A stretch of 64,000 nt of DNA from G963663525 sp963663525 (GTDB taxonomy: Bacteria; Myxococcota_A; SURF-8; G963663525), in NCBI GenBank assembly GCA_963663525.2, contig CAXXHC010000001.1:372001-436000 (forward strand), written 5' to 3'. Position numbers and translations under genes: made by a program. This document shows positions 42,009 through 50,589 of the stretch, one piece after another (the first letter of the stretch is position 1; each line of letters begins with the position of its first letter). A model generated the notes under the pieces. That model was given only the letters and a program-made list of their open reading frames with translations, was not told where the DNA came from and did not search any database.

Positions 42009-42563
42009 ATGAGCCGTTCCGACACGACATTGGGCGTTTTCGGCTATGTGTGCACGCCGGACGAGGCATTGGCTGCGGCGAAGCGCATTCGAGATTCCGA
42101 GTACACGCGCTTCGACGTGCTGACTCCGTTTCCCGTGCACGGCATGGACGAAGCGATGGGCCTGAAGCGCTCCTGGGTACCGTGGATGACGGCGGGACTG
42201 GCCGCTACCGGCATCCTCGCGGCACAGGTCATGATGGTGGGCATCATGGTGCTGCTGTGGCCGATGAATTTCGGCGGCAAGCCGTTCATGGCCTGGCCGT
42301 CGTTCATTCCGATCACCTTCGAGCTGATGGTGCTGTTCGCGGGCATCGGGACGGCGGTCATCGCCATTTTTGCGGGAAAGCGATGGACGGTGCCCCAACC
42401 GCCGGTGTTGAACGTCCGCACCGGAGCGACGGTGGACCGCTTCGTGCTGTGGATCAGTTCCGAAGATCCGGCTTTCGATCGTGAGAAAACGGCGGAATTT
42501 CTGCGGGAATTGCGGGTGCGGGACGTGCGCCCGATCGACGAGGAGGATCGCGATGTGGAGTAG
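42009..42563 (+). CDS. actD: Alternative complex III subunit ActD
   Basis: A 184-residue protein of the DUF3341 type: a soluble N-terminal domain (VFGYVCTPDEALAAAKRIRD...FDVLTPFPVHGMDEAMGLK), then two membrane spans (MTAGLAATGILAAQVMMVGI; TFELMVLFAGIGTAVIAIFA) and a short tail. ActD is a small structural subunit bridging ActC and ActF. It begins one base after the actC stop and its last 11 bp overlap actE. Confidence 0.92.
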   Translation: MSRSDTTLGVFGYVCTPDEALAAAKRIRDSEYTRFDVLTPFPVHGMDEAMGLKRSWVPWMTAGLAATGILAAQVMMVGIMVLLWPMNFGGKPFMAWPSFIPITFELMVLFAGIGTAVIAIFAGKRWTVPQPPVLNVRTGATVDRFVLWISSEDPAFDREKTAEFLRELRVRDVRPIDEEDRDVE

Positions 42564-43278
42564 AATTCCGGCGCTTTGCCTGTTGGCCTTTTCCGCCGTG
42601 GCGGGGTGGTCCTGCGGACCGGGGGATTTTCCCGGCTGGGAAGTGGGCGTTCCGGCGGGAGCGGAGCCGTTTTACGAACTGAACTGGACGGACATGGGCG
42701 ACCAGCCCAAACTGAAACCCCAACGCACCGATCTTTTCGGCCCGAATCCCATAGGGATGCGAAAACCTCCCGAAGGGGCGGTCGCCGTGGGGCAGTTCGT
42801 CTATCCCTTCGAGCAGGAGGACGCCGAGTTGGCCGCGCGAAGTGCCCGGAATCCTTACGAAACGACGCCGGAGCGCATCGCCTACGGAAAGACGGTGTTC
42901 GAAAACGTCTGCATCGTCTGCCACGGGAAAGAGGCGGCGGGAGACGGCAACCTGACCCAGCTTTTTCCCGCGCCGCCCAGCCTGATGCGCAAACGGGTAC
43001 GGGAGTACACCGACGCCCGGATCTTCCACGTTCCCATGCGGGGACAGGCCTCGATGCCCAGCCATTCCACGCAGCTCGAACCGGAAGATTTATGGTCGGT
43101 CGTGCAATACATTCGTAGCCTCCAGGCGAAACTTCCCGTAGCGCCGCCTACGGAAAACGACCTTGCAGCCTGGGAAGCCGAACGCGAGGCCGAGGAGGAA
43201 GCCCGCCGGGCTTCCGAGGACGCCGAAGCGGTGGACGCGGAAACGGACACGAATTCCCCTATGTCGCCGACGCCTTAG
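42553..43278 (+). CDS. actE: Alternative complex III subunit ActE, monoheme cytochrome c lipoprotein
   Basis: A 241-residue lipoprotein (lipobox VAGWSC). One c-type heme site CIVCHGKEAAGDG, with a distal axial Met in HVPMRGQASMPSHS. The C-terminal tail is very acidic (EREAEEEARRASEDAEAVDAE shown in part). ActE accepts electrons from ActA and delivers them to the oxidase. ATG at 42553 with AGGAGG eight bases upstream. Confidence 0.92.
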   Translation: MWSRIPALCLLAFSAVAGWSCGPGDFPGWEVGVPAGAEPFYELNWTDMGDQPKLKPQRTDLFGPNPIGMRKPPEGAVAVGQFVYPFEQEDAELAARSARNPYETTPERIAYGKTVFENVCIVCHGKEAAGDGNLTQLFPAPPSLMRKRVREYTDARIFHVPMRGQASMPSHSTQLEPEDLWSVVQYIRSLQAKLPVAPPTENDLAAWEAEREAEEEARRASEDAEAVDAETDTNSPMSPTP

Positions 43279-43294
43279 TCGTATTGGAGAAACG

Positions 43295-44509
43295 ATGAGT
43301 CACCACAGCGAAACAATCACTCTCAAGGCCCCGGAAAAATTGACGTTTCCGCTTTCGGGCACGGTCGTGGCCCTGCTGTTTCTCGCGATCGGTGCGGGGA
43401 CGTTCGCCTGGGCGCTTCTCTCCGGGCAGCACGAGCGGGCCTGGACGGCCTACCTCGTGGCGATGTTCTACTTTTTCAGCCTGGGGATATTCGGCACGGC
43501 CTGGAACGCGATCCAATACCTGTCCAAAGGCGTCTGGTCGGTTCCGTTGCGCAGGGTGTCCGAGGCGATGGCCGCGTGGCTGCCGTTCGCGGCACTTTCG
43601 GGGCTGCTGCTGGGGCTGGGCGCGCATTCCCTGTACCACTGGACGCACCACGACGCCGTGCAGGCCGACGAGTTGCTGCGTCACAAGGAGCCGTTTCTCA
43701 ACATGACCTCGTTTTACATCATCGTGGGCATCAGTTTCGCCGCGTATCTGGTGTTCAACGGACTGATGAACCGCAACTCCCGTCGCCAGGACGAAACGGG
43801 GGACGTCAAACTGACCTTCGCCAACTGGAAGCTCGGCGCGGTGTTTCTCGTGCTGTTCGCCCTCACCTTCACGGCGTTGAGCTATCTCTATCTGATGTCT
43901 TTGGAGCCGCACTGGTTTTCGACGATGTACGCCGTCATGACCTTCACCGACATGATGCAGACCGGTCTGGCCTTCATGTCGCTGGTCGCGGCTTGGTATC
44001 TGCTGACCGGACGGCTGAAGGGCTTCGTCACCGAGAACCACCTTCACGACGTGGCGAAGATGATGTACGCCTTCACCGGCTTCTGGGCCTATATCTATTT
44101 CTGCCAGTTCCTGCTGATCTGGTACGGCAATCTTCCCGAGGAAACGATGTATTTTCTCGCACGCGGCGACGGTTGGTTGCCGTACATGATCGTGCTGCCG
44201 TTCGTGAAATTCGTGATTCCTTTCGTGGTGCTGACCTCGCGCCACGTCAAACGCCATCCGGTGGCGGTGGCGGCGTTTTCGCTGCTGGTGCTGCTGGCGC
44301 AGTTTTTCCATCTGTTTCTGCTGGTGGCTCCGGCTGTGGGCGGTCACGGCGAACACGGCGCCCACGCGCATGTTCCGTGGCTCGAATTCCTGGTGTTTCT
44401 GGGATTCGCCGGGGCGTTTTACCTCGTGTTCTCCATCTCGATGAAGCGCCACGCCCCGGTGCCGCTCAAAGATCCATTCCTGCGGCAGGCCATCGAGCAT
44501 CACACCTGA
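43295..44509 (+). CDS. actF: Alternative complex III subunit ActF (NrfD-like membrane protein)
   Basis: A 404-residue membrane protein with about ten spans, a shorter paralogue of ActC (TVVALLFLAIGAGTFAWALL, NMTSFYIIVGISFAAYLVFN, DVAKMMYAFTGFWAYIYFCQ). It lacks the ferredoxin partner site of ActC and may contribute a proton path. Last gene of the cco-act locus; ATG at 43295 with GGAGAAACG upstream. No terminator hairpin with a T-run directly follows. Confidence 0.92.
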   Translation: MSHHSETITLKAPEKLTFPLSGTVVALLFLAIGAGTFAWALLSGQHERAWTAYLVAMFYFFSLGIFGTAWNAIQYLSKGVWSVPLRRVSEAMAAWLPFAALSGLLLGLGAHSLYHWTHHDAVQADELLRHKEPFLNMTSFYIIVGISFAAYLVFNGLMNRNSRRQDETGDVKLTFANWKLGAVFLVLFALTFTALSYLYLMSLEPHWFSTMYAVMTFTDMMQTGLAFMSLVAAWYLLTGRLKGFVTENHLHDVAKMMYAFTGFWAYIYFCQFLLIWYGNLPEETMYFLARGDGWLPYMIVLPFVKFVIPFVVLTSRHVKRHPVAVAAFSLLVLLAQFFHLFLLVAPAVGGHGEHGAHAHVPWLEFLVFLGFAGAFYLVFSISMKRHAPVPLKDPFLRQAIEHHT

Positions 44510-44788
44510 AAACCGTCTAAAAACAGATGCTTATAAGTTTTGTGGGTCGGTTAATTGTTTTACCCCACATTTTAGAGGGTGTCGGGTGAAACAATTATCT
44601 AATCCGTTGGTTCAGGTCTCCTGACCTGAACCATGCGTTTCACGTCGGGTTTCCAACCCGACGGCCCCGACGGCCAGCTTGCTGACAAAGTATCTATCTT
44701 TGTAGAAACATCTGTCACCCCCGCGAAGGCGGGGGTCCATGTGCTTGATATTGCTCTGGATTCCCGCCTGCGCGGGAATGACATTTAT
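44510..44788. repeat. Intergenic repeat cluster
   Basis: Contains a degenerate TCGGGTGA palindrome (44545-44605), GGTTCAGGTCTCCTGACCTG with AACC, CGTCGGGTTTCCAACCCGACG in parts, and a widespread CCCGCGAAGGCGGGGG / CCCGCCTGCGCGGGAATGAC pair (44716-44782). No gene. Confidence 0.6.
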
Positions 44789-44800
44789 GCTAACCCGCAT
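44789..44800. repeat. Left tip of the split 177-bp element, copy B
   Basis: GCTAACCCGCAT equals the left end of copy A (7508-7518). The rest of this copy resumes at 48348, beyond the IS91-like element. Confidence 0.65.
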
Positions 44801-45023
44801 GTACGAAGCCGCTTCGCGGCAGTTTTTAGCCCCTGCCTGTCCGTAAGTTCTTGCTCGACTCCAGCCATATTTTTGTGATCGTATCCTGCGTTGAAGCCCT
44901 TTGGCGCGTTTGCAATCTTCCCGTTTTCTCCCGCAATACCTTGCCTGAATTCCCATGACCCCGACATCCTTGTGATTTCAGTCGTCCGATTTCCGGGCGG
45001 CGTCAATCACGAGGAGGAGACTC

Positions 45024-45866
45024 ATGGGACATCTCAAAGAAAGAATGAGCGAGGATCTTTTACGGTACGGGCTGCGCCTTGCCACGCGCAAACAGTATCT
45101 GAACCACGCCGAATCGTATGTCCGACATTTCAAGCGATCGCCGGATCAACTGGGCGCGGCTGAAATTGAGGCATGGATCCGGCACCTGGCGAGAGCGGAA
45201 AAGCGACCGGACAGTTTCCGGCAGCAGGCGCTGATGGCGCTCAAGTTTCTCTATTTCGTGACGCTGGATCGTCCAGGTGTCGCAGCCTGTTTTCTTTCTC
45301 CCGGCAAGCCGGGACCGGTTCCCGATCCGCTCACGAAGAGCGAGATGGACCGGCTGTTTGAGGGCGTTGCCTCTGAGCTTCACAAAACGGTTTTGATCGT
45401 AGCATTCGGCGGCGGTTTGCGCCTGGGCGAGACCTGTCGCCTGAGGACGGGGGATATCGATAGCAAAAGGATGCTGATCCGCCTGACTTCTTCAAACAGC
45501 GCCTGGCCCCAATTCGTTCCGCTTCACTCGGAAACTCTCACAACCCTGCGCCGGTGGTGGCGCGACACTAGGCCTCGAACGGATCTGCTTTTCACACGCG
45601 ATGGCCATGACAATCCCTTGACTCCCGGTCCCATGCAAAAGGCAATCAGGCAAGCTGCAATGGATGGAGGTTTCGATTATACGACGATCGAGAAGACACT
45701 GCGCTATTCCTTCTTCAGGCATCGCCTGACGCAAGCAGACAACCCACGCGAGGTCAGGCACATCCTGCGCTGCACCTCCATCCGTCTCGTCCTGGCCAGT
45801 TTCATCACTCGGAAGAAAGCAACATCTTTCCATGCATGCGAAGCCGTGAAAGGAGGCCGGATATGA
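45024..45866 (+). CDS. Degenerate tyrosine recombinase associated with IS91-like transposase
   Basis: A 280-residue protein of the phage-integrase fold, with GAGGAGGAGA upstream of the ATG. The N-terminal SAM-like DNA-binding domain (LATRKQYLNHAESYVRHF) and the first catalytic Arg (GGGLRLGETCRLRTGDID) are intact. Near the C-terminus KTLRYSFFRHRL keeps the second Arg, but the usual LGH is ILRCTS and no nucleophilic Tyr follows; the protein ends about 45 residues later. It is probably catalytically dead, or frameshifted at the end. The stop overlaps the next recombinase by 4 bp (ATGA), so it is translated together with it. Confidence 0.8.
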   Translation: MGHLKERMSEDLLRYGLRLATRKQYLNHAESYVRHFKRSPDQLGAAEIEAWIRHLARAEKRPDSFRQQALMALKFLYFVTLDRPGVAACFLSPGKPGPVPDPLTKSEMDRLFEGVASELHKTVLIVAFGGGLRLGETCRLRTGDIDSKRMLIRLTSSNSAWPQFVPLHSETLTTLRRWWRDTRPRTDLLFTRDGHDNPLTPGPMQKAIRQAAMDGGFDYTTIEKTLRYSFFRHRLTQADNPREVRHILRCTSIRLVLASFITRKKATSFHACEAVKGGRI

Positions 45867-46750
45867 GAAGCGCACGTCAACGAATGGTGCGGCAGATGAA
45901 GTTGAGAAACCTTTCCGCCTCCACGCAGGCCGACTATCTGCGCAGGTTGAAAAAACTCGAGCAGCACGTCGGCAAGCAGTTGGGACGAATCAGCCTGGAG
46001 GAGATCCGCGACTACCTGCTTTATCTTCATGAGAAACGCGGATTCACTCCGGGGAGCGTCAATTCTCATGCCCGGGTTTTTCGCTTTTTCTTTCTCAACG
46101 TCATGGACCGCCCCTGGCCGCTGGCGGCAATACCAGCGGCCAGGGAGCCCAAAACGCTTCCCGTGGTACTTGCGCCTTCGGAAGTCGTCCGTTTTCTAGA
46201 CGCCGTCCAAAACGTCAGGTATCGCACGATCTTCCAGGTCATGTACGCTTCCGGTCTACGCGTCTCGGAAGCGGCGAATCTGCGGGCGAGCGACATCGAT
46301 AGCCAGAGAATGGTCATCCGCGTTCGCCAAGGCAAGATGAGCAAAGATCGCTACACCGTGCTGTCTCCGAAACTGCTGCTCATCTTACGGGACTACTGGA
46401 GAACATGCAAGCCGGGAAAACATCAGGCAAACAGTAAGAATCCATGGCTGTTTCCAGGAAGAATTAAGGGACGCTGCATTACGACCACTTCCATCCAAAT
46501 TGTCTGCAAAAAAATCTCCATTCAATCGGGGTTGGCGCCGAGCAAAAAGGTAACGCCTCATAGTTTTCGCCACAGCTTCGCCACCCATATGCTGGAGAAC
46601 GGCGTCGATCTACGCACGATCCAGGTGCTCCTGGGGCACGCTTCCTTATCCACCACGGCCATTTACACCCACATCGCCACGGCGCGCATCGCCGGGATGC
46701 AAAGCCCCTTCGACCTCCTGCCGGGATCGGAGGCGAATCATGGCGAATAG
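45863..46750 (+). CDS. Tyrosine recombinase (XerC/D-like) associated with IS91-like transposase
   Basis: A 295-residue integrase with all catalytic residues: ASGLRVSEAANLRASDID (Arg I), a lysine in the RQGKMSKDRY beta hairpin, HSFRHSFATHML (His-x-x-Arg), LLGHASLSTTAIYTHI (His and the nucleophile Tyr). The N-terminal domain (MKLRNLSASTQADYLRRLKK) binds the core site. AAGGAGG lies seven bases before the ATG. The 3' end overlaps the transposase by 11 bp. Such integrases often accompany IS91-type transposases; their role in the transposition cycle is not established. Confidence 0.9.
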   Translation: MRSARQRMVRQMKLRNLSASTQADYLRRLKKLEQHVGKQLGRISLEEIRDYLLYLHEKRGFTPGSVNSHARVFRFFFLNVMDRPWPLAAIPAAREPKTLPVVLAPSEVVRFLDAVQNVRYRTIFQVMYASGLRVSEAANLRASDIDSQRMVIRVRQGKMSKDRYTVLSPKLLLILRDYWRTCKPGKHQANSKNPWLFPGRIKGRCITTTSIQIVCKKISIQSGLAPSKKVTPHSFRHSFATHMLENGVDLRTIQVLLGHASLSTTAIYTHIATARIAGMQSPFDLLPGSEANHGE

Positions 46751-48008
46751 CAGACTCACGACGGCCGAACTTCTCCGGAAGAATTGGGATGAGTTTCTCG
46801 GTCTGTACGGCAATCTCCTGTCGCCCGAGCAGACCAAGGCCGCTCGTGACATCATGGCCTGCCGCACCAACGAGATGGGCGGACACTGCGAGCACAGACG
46901 CTGCAACCAATGCGGACACGAAACCAAAGGCTACAACTCATGCGGCAATCGCGCCTGCCCCAAATGCGGCGCTCTGGCCTCGGCCACGTGGCTGGCCGGA
47001 CGCAGAGCCGAGCTCTTGCCCGTACCGTACTTTCACATCGTCTTCACCATCCCGAAAGAGATAGAGGATTTGGCGCTGATCAACCGGCGCGTGATCTACG
47101 ACATCCTCTTCAAGACCTCGGCGAAAACCATGCTCACGATCGCCGGGGATCCCAGGCATCTGGGCGCGAACATCGGCTTCACCAGCGTGCTGCATACCTG
47201 GGGCAGCACCTTGCTGCATCATCCCCACGTCCATATGATCGTCCCCGGAGGCGGGATTTCGCCCGACGGCAAAAGCTGGGTGACTTGCCGCGAGGACTTC
47301 TTTCTGCATGTGAACGTTCTGAAGAGTCTCTTCAGGCGATTGTTTCTGGAGGCGCTCAAAAGGGCCTATGAAGCGGGCAAACTGCGTTTTACCGGAAAGT
47401 CCGGGAAATTCGCCGGCCCGAAAGCTTTCGATCGGTTCATCAAAACGCACCGTGGGATGAAATGGCATGTCTACGCCAAAGCGCCCTTCGGCGGGCCGGA
47501 GACGACGCTCAACTACCTGGCCAGGTACACTCATCGCACGGCCTTCTCCGATCAGCGCTTGATCGCAATGAAAGACGGCAAGGTTTCCTTCCGGTACAAG
47601 GATTACAAAAAGGAAGGGGAAAAGCGCGTCATGACTCTTTCGGCGACCGAATTTATCCGGCGCTTCCTGATGCACGTTCTCCCCAAGGGCTTTACGCGCA
47701 TCCGGCATTACGGCTTGCACGCCAACCGCTTTCGGGCGAGGAATATCAAGCGTTGCCGTGACTTGCTCGGCGCGCCGGAACCCGAACCCATCGAGCGATA
47801 CGACGAGATGAGCTGGGACGAGCGCTACCTGGCGCTCACCGGGCACGATCCGCTCTTGTGTCCGGTGTGCAAGAAGGGACGGCTGGAACTCGTCACGGAG
47901 CATGATAGGCCGGACGGCGCACAAAACATGACGGCCTATCCGCCAAACGGAAACGAACTCGGGCAGGCGAAAAGACCGGAAATGGCAGGCGCTTCACCGC
48001 CCGTCTGA
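46740..48008 (+). CDS. IS91-family transposase (HUH, Y2)
   Basis: A 422-residue rolling-circle transposase. The N-terminal zinc-binding region has CEHRRCNQCGHE...CGNRACPKC (residues about 44-78). The HUH motif is HHPHVHMIVPGGG (about 160-172). The paired-tyrosine helix is LNYLARYTHRTAFS (about 257-270; Y-x-x-x-Y). A further Cys pair CPVCKKGRL sits near the C-terminus. It cuts one strand at the ori end and replicates through the element. Full length for the family and no internal stop, so it may be active. Confidence 0.93.
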   Translation: MANSRLTTAELLRKNWDEFLGLYGNLLSPEQTKAARDIMACRTNEMGGHCEHRRCNQCGHETKGYNSCGNRACPKCGALASATWLAGRRAELLPVPYFHIVFTIPKEIEDLALINRRVIYDILFKTSAKTMLTIAGDPRHLGANIGFTSVLHTWGSTLLHHPHVHMIVPGGGISPDGKSWVTCREDFFLHVNVLKSLFRRLFLEALKRAYEAGKLRFTGKSGKFAGPKAFDRFIKTHRGMKWHVYAKAPFGGPETTLNYLARYTHRTAFSDQRLIAMKDGKVSFRYKDYKKEGEKRVMTLSATEFIRRFLMHVLPKGFTRIRHYGLHANRFRARNIKRCRDLLGAPEPEPIERYDEMSWDERYLALTGHDPLLCPVCKKGRLELVTEHDRPDGAQNMTAYPPNGNELGQAKRPEMAGASPPV

Positions 48009-48347
48009 GCTCGTGTGAAAATACGCTCGTTGCATTACCTGCGTGCCGGATCAGACGGAACCTCCACGAAGAAGACGGGCGCCGTGTGTCCGGAGGGCGA
48101 AAAGCAGCCGTCAATACCGCCCAAAGGACCTTCGAAAATGAAAGATCGCAGACGAAAACCATGATTCCCAGGAAGCGCAAACACCATTCTCCCTCTTTTC
48201 AACACGGCTCGGAGCCGAGTCGAACCTTTCAAAACAACCGCACGTCATTCATTCCACATAGCGAGACTTCGGAGTAAAGCGCCTTCGTACAGAGTTCTTT
48301 TCCGCAATGCGCGCTTGCGCGCGACTGCGGAAGAAGACTTTTTAATA

Positions 48348-48516
48348 ATTCATGAAGAATCTGCTGCGACTTGAAAATCCTTGATCTTTCACTTGTTTCC
48401 CGATTTTCATCCTCGACAGACTGTAAAGTATGCCTGCGGGTGAAAATCGGTCCAACTTCATGAAATATCTTCGGTTTTCGGCGTCTCGCTACGATCCTCA
48501 TGAATAATGCGGGCTA
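48348..48516. mobile_element. MITE-like element with CCGCATTATTCATGA ends, copy B (right part)
   Basis: Matches 7520-7690 with only a few differences (for example CTACTGTGA versus CTGCTGCGA near the left end), and ends TCATGAATAATGCGGGCT. The missing left tip is at 44789-44800. Confidence 0.8.
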
Positions 48517-48652
48517 AATTGGTGCTGGAAATCAAGTTCAGGAGGTTTGTCAATACTCTGTGTCGGGTGAAACAATCACCTGACCTACTATTCTCCTGTC
48601 TATGACTCAAGACGGACACCATTTTCAAGATTTTCCAAACTGTACCTATACG

Positions 48653-48677
48653 TACACTTTGACGAGTTCAAACTGTA
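48653..48677 (+). promoter_or_regulatory. Distal MerR-type operator candidate
   Basis: TACACTTT - 9 bp - AAACTGTA, a one-mismatch copy of the inverted repeat at 48856. Embedded in a 60-bp direct repeat (48637-48700 versus 48839-48900) that also includes GTACGTACACTGTCA. Confidence 0.5.
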
Positions 48678-48849
48678 CGTACACTGTCAGGTTTGAATGG
48701 TCGTAAATCGCGTGAAATAACTACCCGACCGGCCCTCTCTATCTGTTGTTAAAATCTCGTAACTACATGAAATAAAAGCTTAATAAATCTTTTAGAACGC
48801 ATTGTCGGCGAAAATAAAGCGTCGAATCGCGATTTTTTCAAACTATACC

Positions 48850-48880
48850 TTGACGTACAGTTTGATGGACTTAAACTGTA
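48850..48880 (+). promoter_or_regulatory. Proximal MerR-type operator and -35 element
   Basis: TTGACG (48850) is followed at once by the perfect inverted repeat TACAGTTT - 9 bp - AAACTGTA (48856-48880), and the merR-type gene begins 29 bp later. An inverted repeat just downstream of a -35 element is the usual MerR operator placement; the -10 is not clear. Confidence 0.55.
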
Positions 48881-48908
48881 CGTACACTGTCACTTTGAAG
48901 GAGTGCCG

Positions 48909-49709
48909 ATGGATACCAAAATTTATACGATCGAAGAAGCCGCCATGCATCTCGGCCTGGAAGAGGCGTTGCTGGAAAAATGGTTGCAGGAAGGCGTCGT
49001 CGAAACCACGATCGTGGCCGATGGCACGCAACCTCTTTTCACGACAGAGGATTTTCCCCTGCTCGAAAAAGTGAATCAACTGCACGAGATGGGATATTCC
49101 ACCGACGAGATCAGGAAAATATCGAGAAAAATCGGCCTGCCCGGCGCGACCGAAAGCCGCAAGAAGCATGAAGGCGTGCGCAATCTGTTCACGGTCGGCG
49201 AGTTGGCGAACTCCAGCGGGGTCAACGTCCGAACGGTCAAATACTGGGAAGAACGCGGCCTGATCCAACCCACGAGTCGCAGCGAGGGAGGATTCCGCCT
49301 GTACGATGAGCGCGTAGTGAGTTTCTGCCGCCAGATCCAGGACTTGCAGCTTTTCTCGTATTCGCTCGACGAAATCGGTGAAATCATTGGGCTTTTCGGA
49401 TCGTCCGATGCGGGGGAAACGAGGCTTTGGCTGCGAGGCAAACCCGACGCCCAGACCGTGGAGAGAGCGGCGGAGATTCTCGAAGACATGGGCGAGCGCA
49501 TCCGGCGGCTCTCGCTGGGCGTCGAACGCTGGAGAAAGCGCCTGCGGAATTTTCAGAACGCCATATACACCGCGCGCAAGCAGATGAAAAAGTGGAAAGC
49601 CGAAGCGAAACCCGTGAATATTACAGAAGAAAACCCTTCCTCGCCAGCCGAAGAAAACACCTCGCCGCCTTCCGGAGGCAACGATCCGACCACGCCGGAA
49701 AAGGAGTGA
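48909..49709 (+). CDS. MerR-family regulator with two N-terminal HTH modules
   Basis: A 266-residue transcription regulator; ATG at 48909 with AAGGAG five bases upstream. Residues about 3-75 form a first MerR-like winged helix (YTIEEAAMHLGLEEALLEKW), and about 94-165 a second, better-conserved one (FTVGELANSSGVNVRTVKYW, EERGLIQPTSRSEGGFRLYD). A helical dimerisation region follows and then a Glu/Pro/Ser tail. No Cys metal site or cobalamin domain. The promoter holds two copies of an inverted repeat that could be its operators. The hydrolase gene begins three bases after the stop, so both are probably controlled together. Confidence 0.88.
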   Translation: MDTKIYTIEEAAMHLGLEEALLEKWLQEGVVETTIVADGTQPLFTTEDFPLLEKVNQLHEMGYSTDEIRKISRKIGLPGATESRKKHEGVRNLFTVGELANSSGVNVRTVKYWEERGLIQPTSRSEGGFRLYDERVVSFCRQIQDLQLFSYSLDEIGEIIGLFGSSDAGETRLWLRGKPDAQTVERAAEILEDMGERIRRLSLGVERWRKRLRNFQNAIYTARKQMKKWKAEAKPVNITEENPSSPAEENTSPPSGGNDPTTPEKE

Positions 49710-49712
49710 GCC

Positions 49713-50504
49713 ATGAACCCTTCTTCCAACCTGTGGCGTTCTCTTTCCCGAGCGACCGGCGAAGCGGGGCGCTTCGTGGGACGCTCCGTGATGGAAGCCC
49801 TGCACAAAATCGATCCTGACGTGGGACGGCACCTGCTGCAGACACCGCTATTGGGTTTGAGCCTTCTGGCGCCGAAAACCGATCCGGTGCTTCCGAAAAA
49901 GGACGACGGCTGCCGTCCGCTGGTATTCGTGCATGGATTGGGCGGCAACCGTGGGAATTTTCTCGGCCATGCCGCGTTTCTGGCGCTTTTGGGACGCACG
50001 CGAAGCTACAGCGTGCATTTCGGCGATGACAACGACGTGGACCAGATGGCGCGGTCGCTCGTCACGTTCGTGGATCGGGTGCGGAACGTCACCGGCGCGC
50101 CGCAGGTGGATCTCGTCGCCCATAGCCTGGGCGGGGTAGTTTCCCGGCTGGCGATTCAGGAATACGGCATGGAGGACGCCACGGCTTCGCTCGTGACGCT
50201 TGGCAGTCCCCACCTCGGCACCCACGCCGCACGCTACGCCAACACGGAAATCACCCGGCAGTTGCGTCCCGACAGCGAATTGATACGAAAGTTGAACGAA
50301 AAAACATGGCCTCGCACCATAAAAAGCATTAGTTTCTGGAGTGGCGGCGATCTGTTGATCCTTCCCTCCCGCGCGGCGATTCTGCCCGGCAGCGAAGCCA
50401 TCGACGCCACGCCGTTTACCCATTACAGCTACCTGGTCGATCCGGCTGGGTGGCGCATGGTGGCCCGATGCATGGACGGTCCGCCGCTGATGAGCATGGA
50501 TTGA
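49713..50504 (+). CDS. Alpha/beta hydrolase, lipase or esterase like
   Basis: A 263-residue hydrolase. LVFVHGLGGNRGNF forms the oxyanion loop; the nucleophile elbow is VAHSLGGVVSRLA (S138). A candidate acid lies in FWSGGDLLILP and the His in DATPFTHYSYL. No signal peptide, so probably cytoplasmic. PGAP1-like or triacylglycerol-lipase-like; substrate unknown. Translationally close to the MerR regulator upstream. Confidence 0.85.
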   Translation: MNPSSNLWRSLSRATGEAGRFVGRSVMEALHKIDPDVGRHLLQTPLLGLSLLAPKTDPVLPKKDDGCRPLVFVHGLGGNRGNFLGHAAFLALLGRTRSYSVHFGDDNDVDQMARSLVTFVDRVRNVTGAPQVDLVAHSLGGVVSRLAIQEYGMEDATASLVTLGSPHLGTHAARYANTEITRQLRPDSELIRKLNEKTWPRTIKSISFWSGGDLLILPSRAAILPGSEAIDATPFTHYSYLVDPAGWRMVARCMDGPPLMSMD

Positions 50505-50589
50505 ACTTTCACCCGACGGCGACCTACGGAAAACGAACGGGACGGCGCTTTTCGCGGGTTGATTCGTAATGCGATCGAAGAGGTACCCT

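Larger units (their letters stand above)
44801..48347 (+). mobile_element. IS91-like element with two tyrosine recombinase genes
   Basis: A three-gene translationally coupled cassette (45024, 45863, 46740) sits between the two parts of a 177-bp repeat, which places the ends near 44801 and 48347 (about 3.55 kb). The ends carry inverse TGTACGAAGCCGCTT (44800-44814) and AAGCGCCTTCGTACA (48279-48293), plus hairpins at 44807-44820 and 48300-48332, as expected of ori/ter ends. No target duplication is seen, consistent with rolling-circle transposition. Non-coding flanks: 44801-45023 and 48009-48347. Confidence 0.65.
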
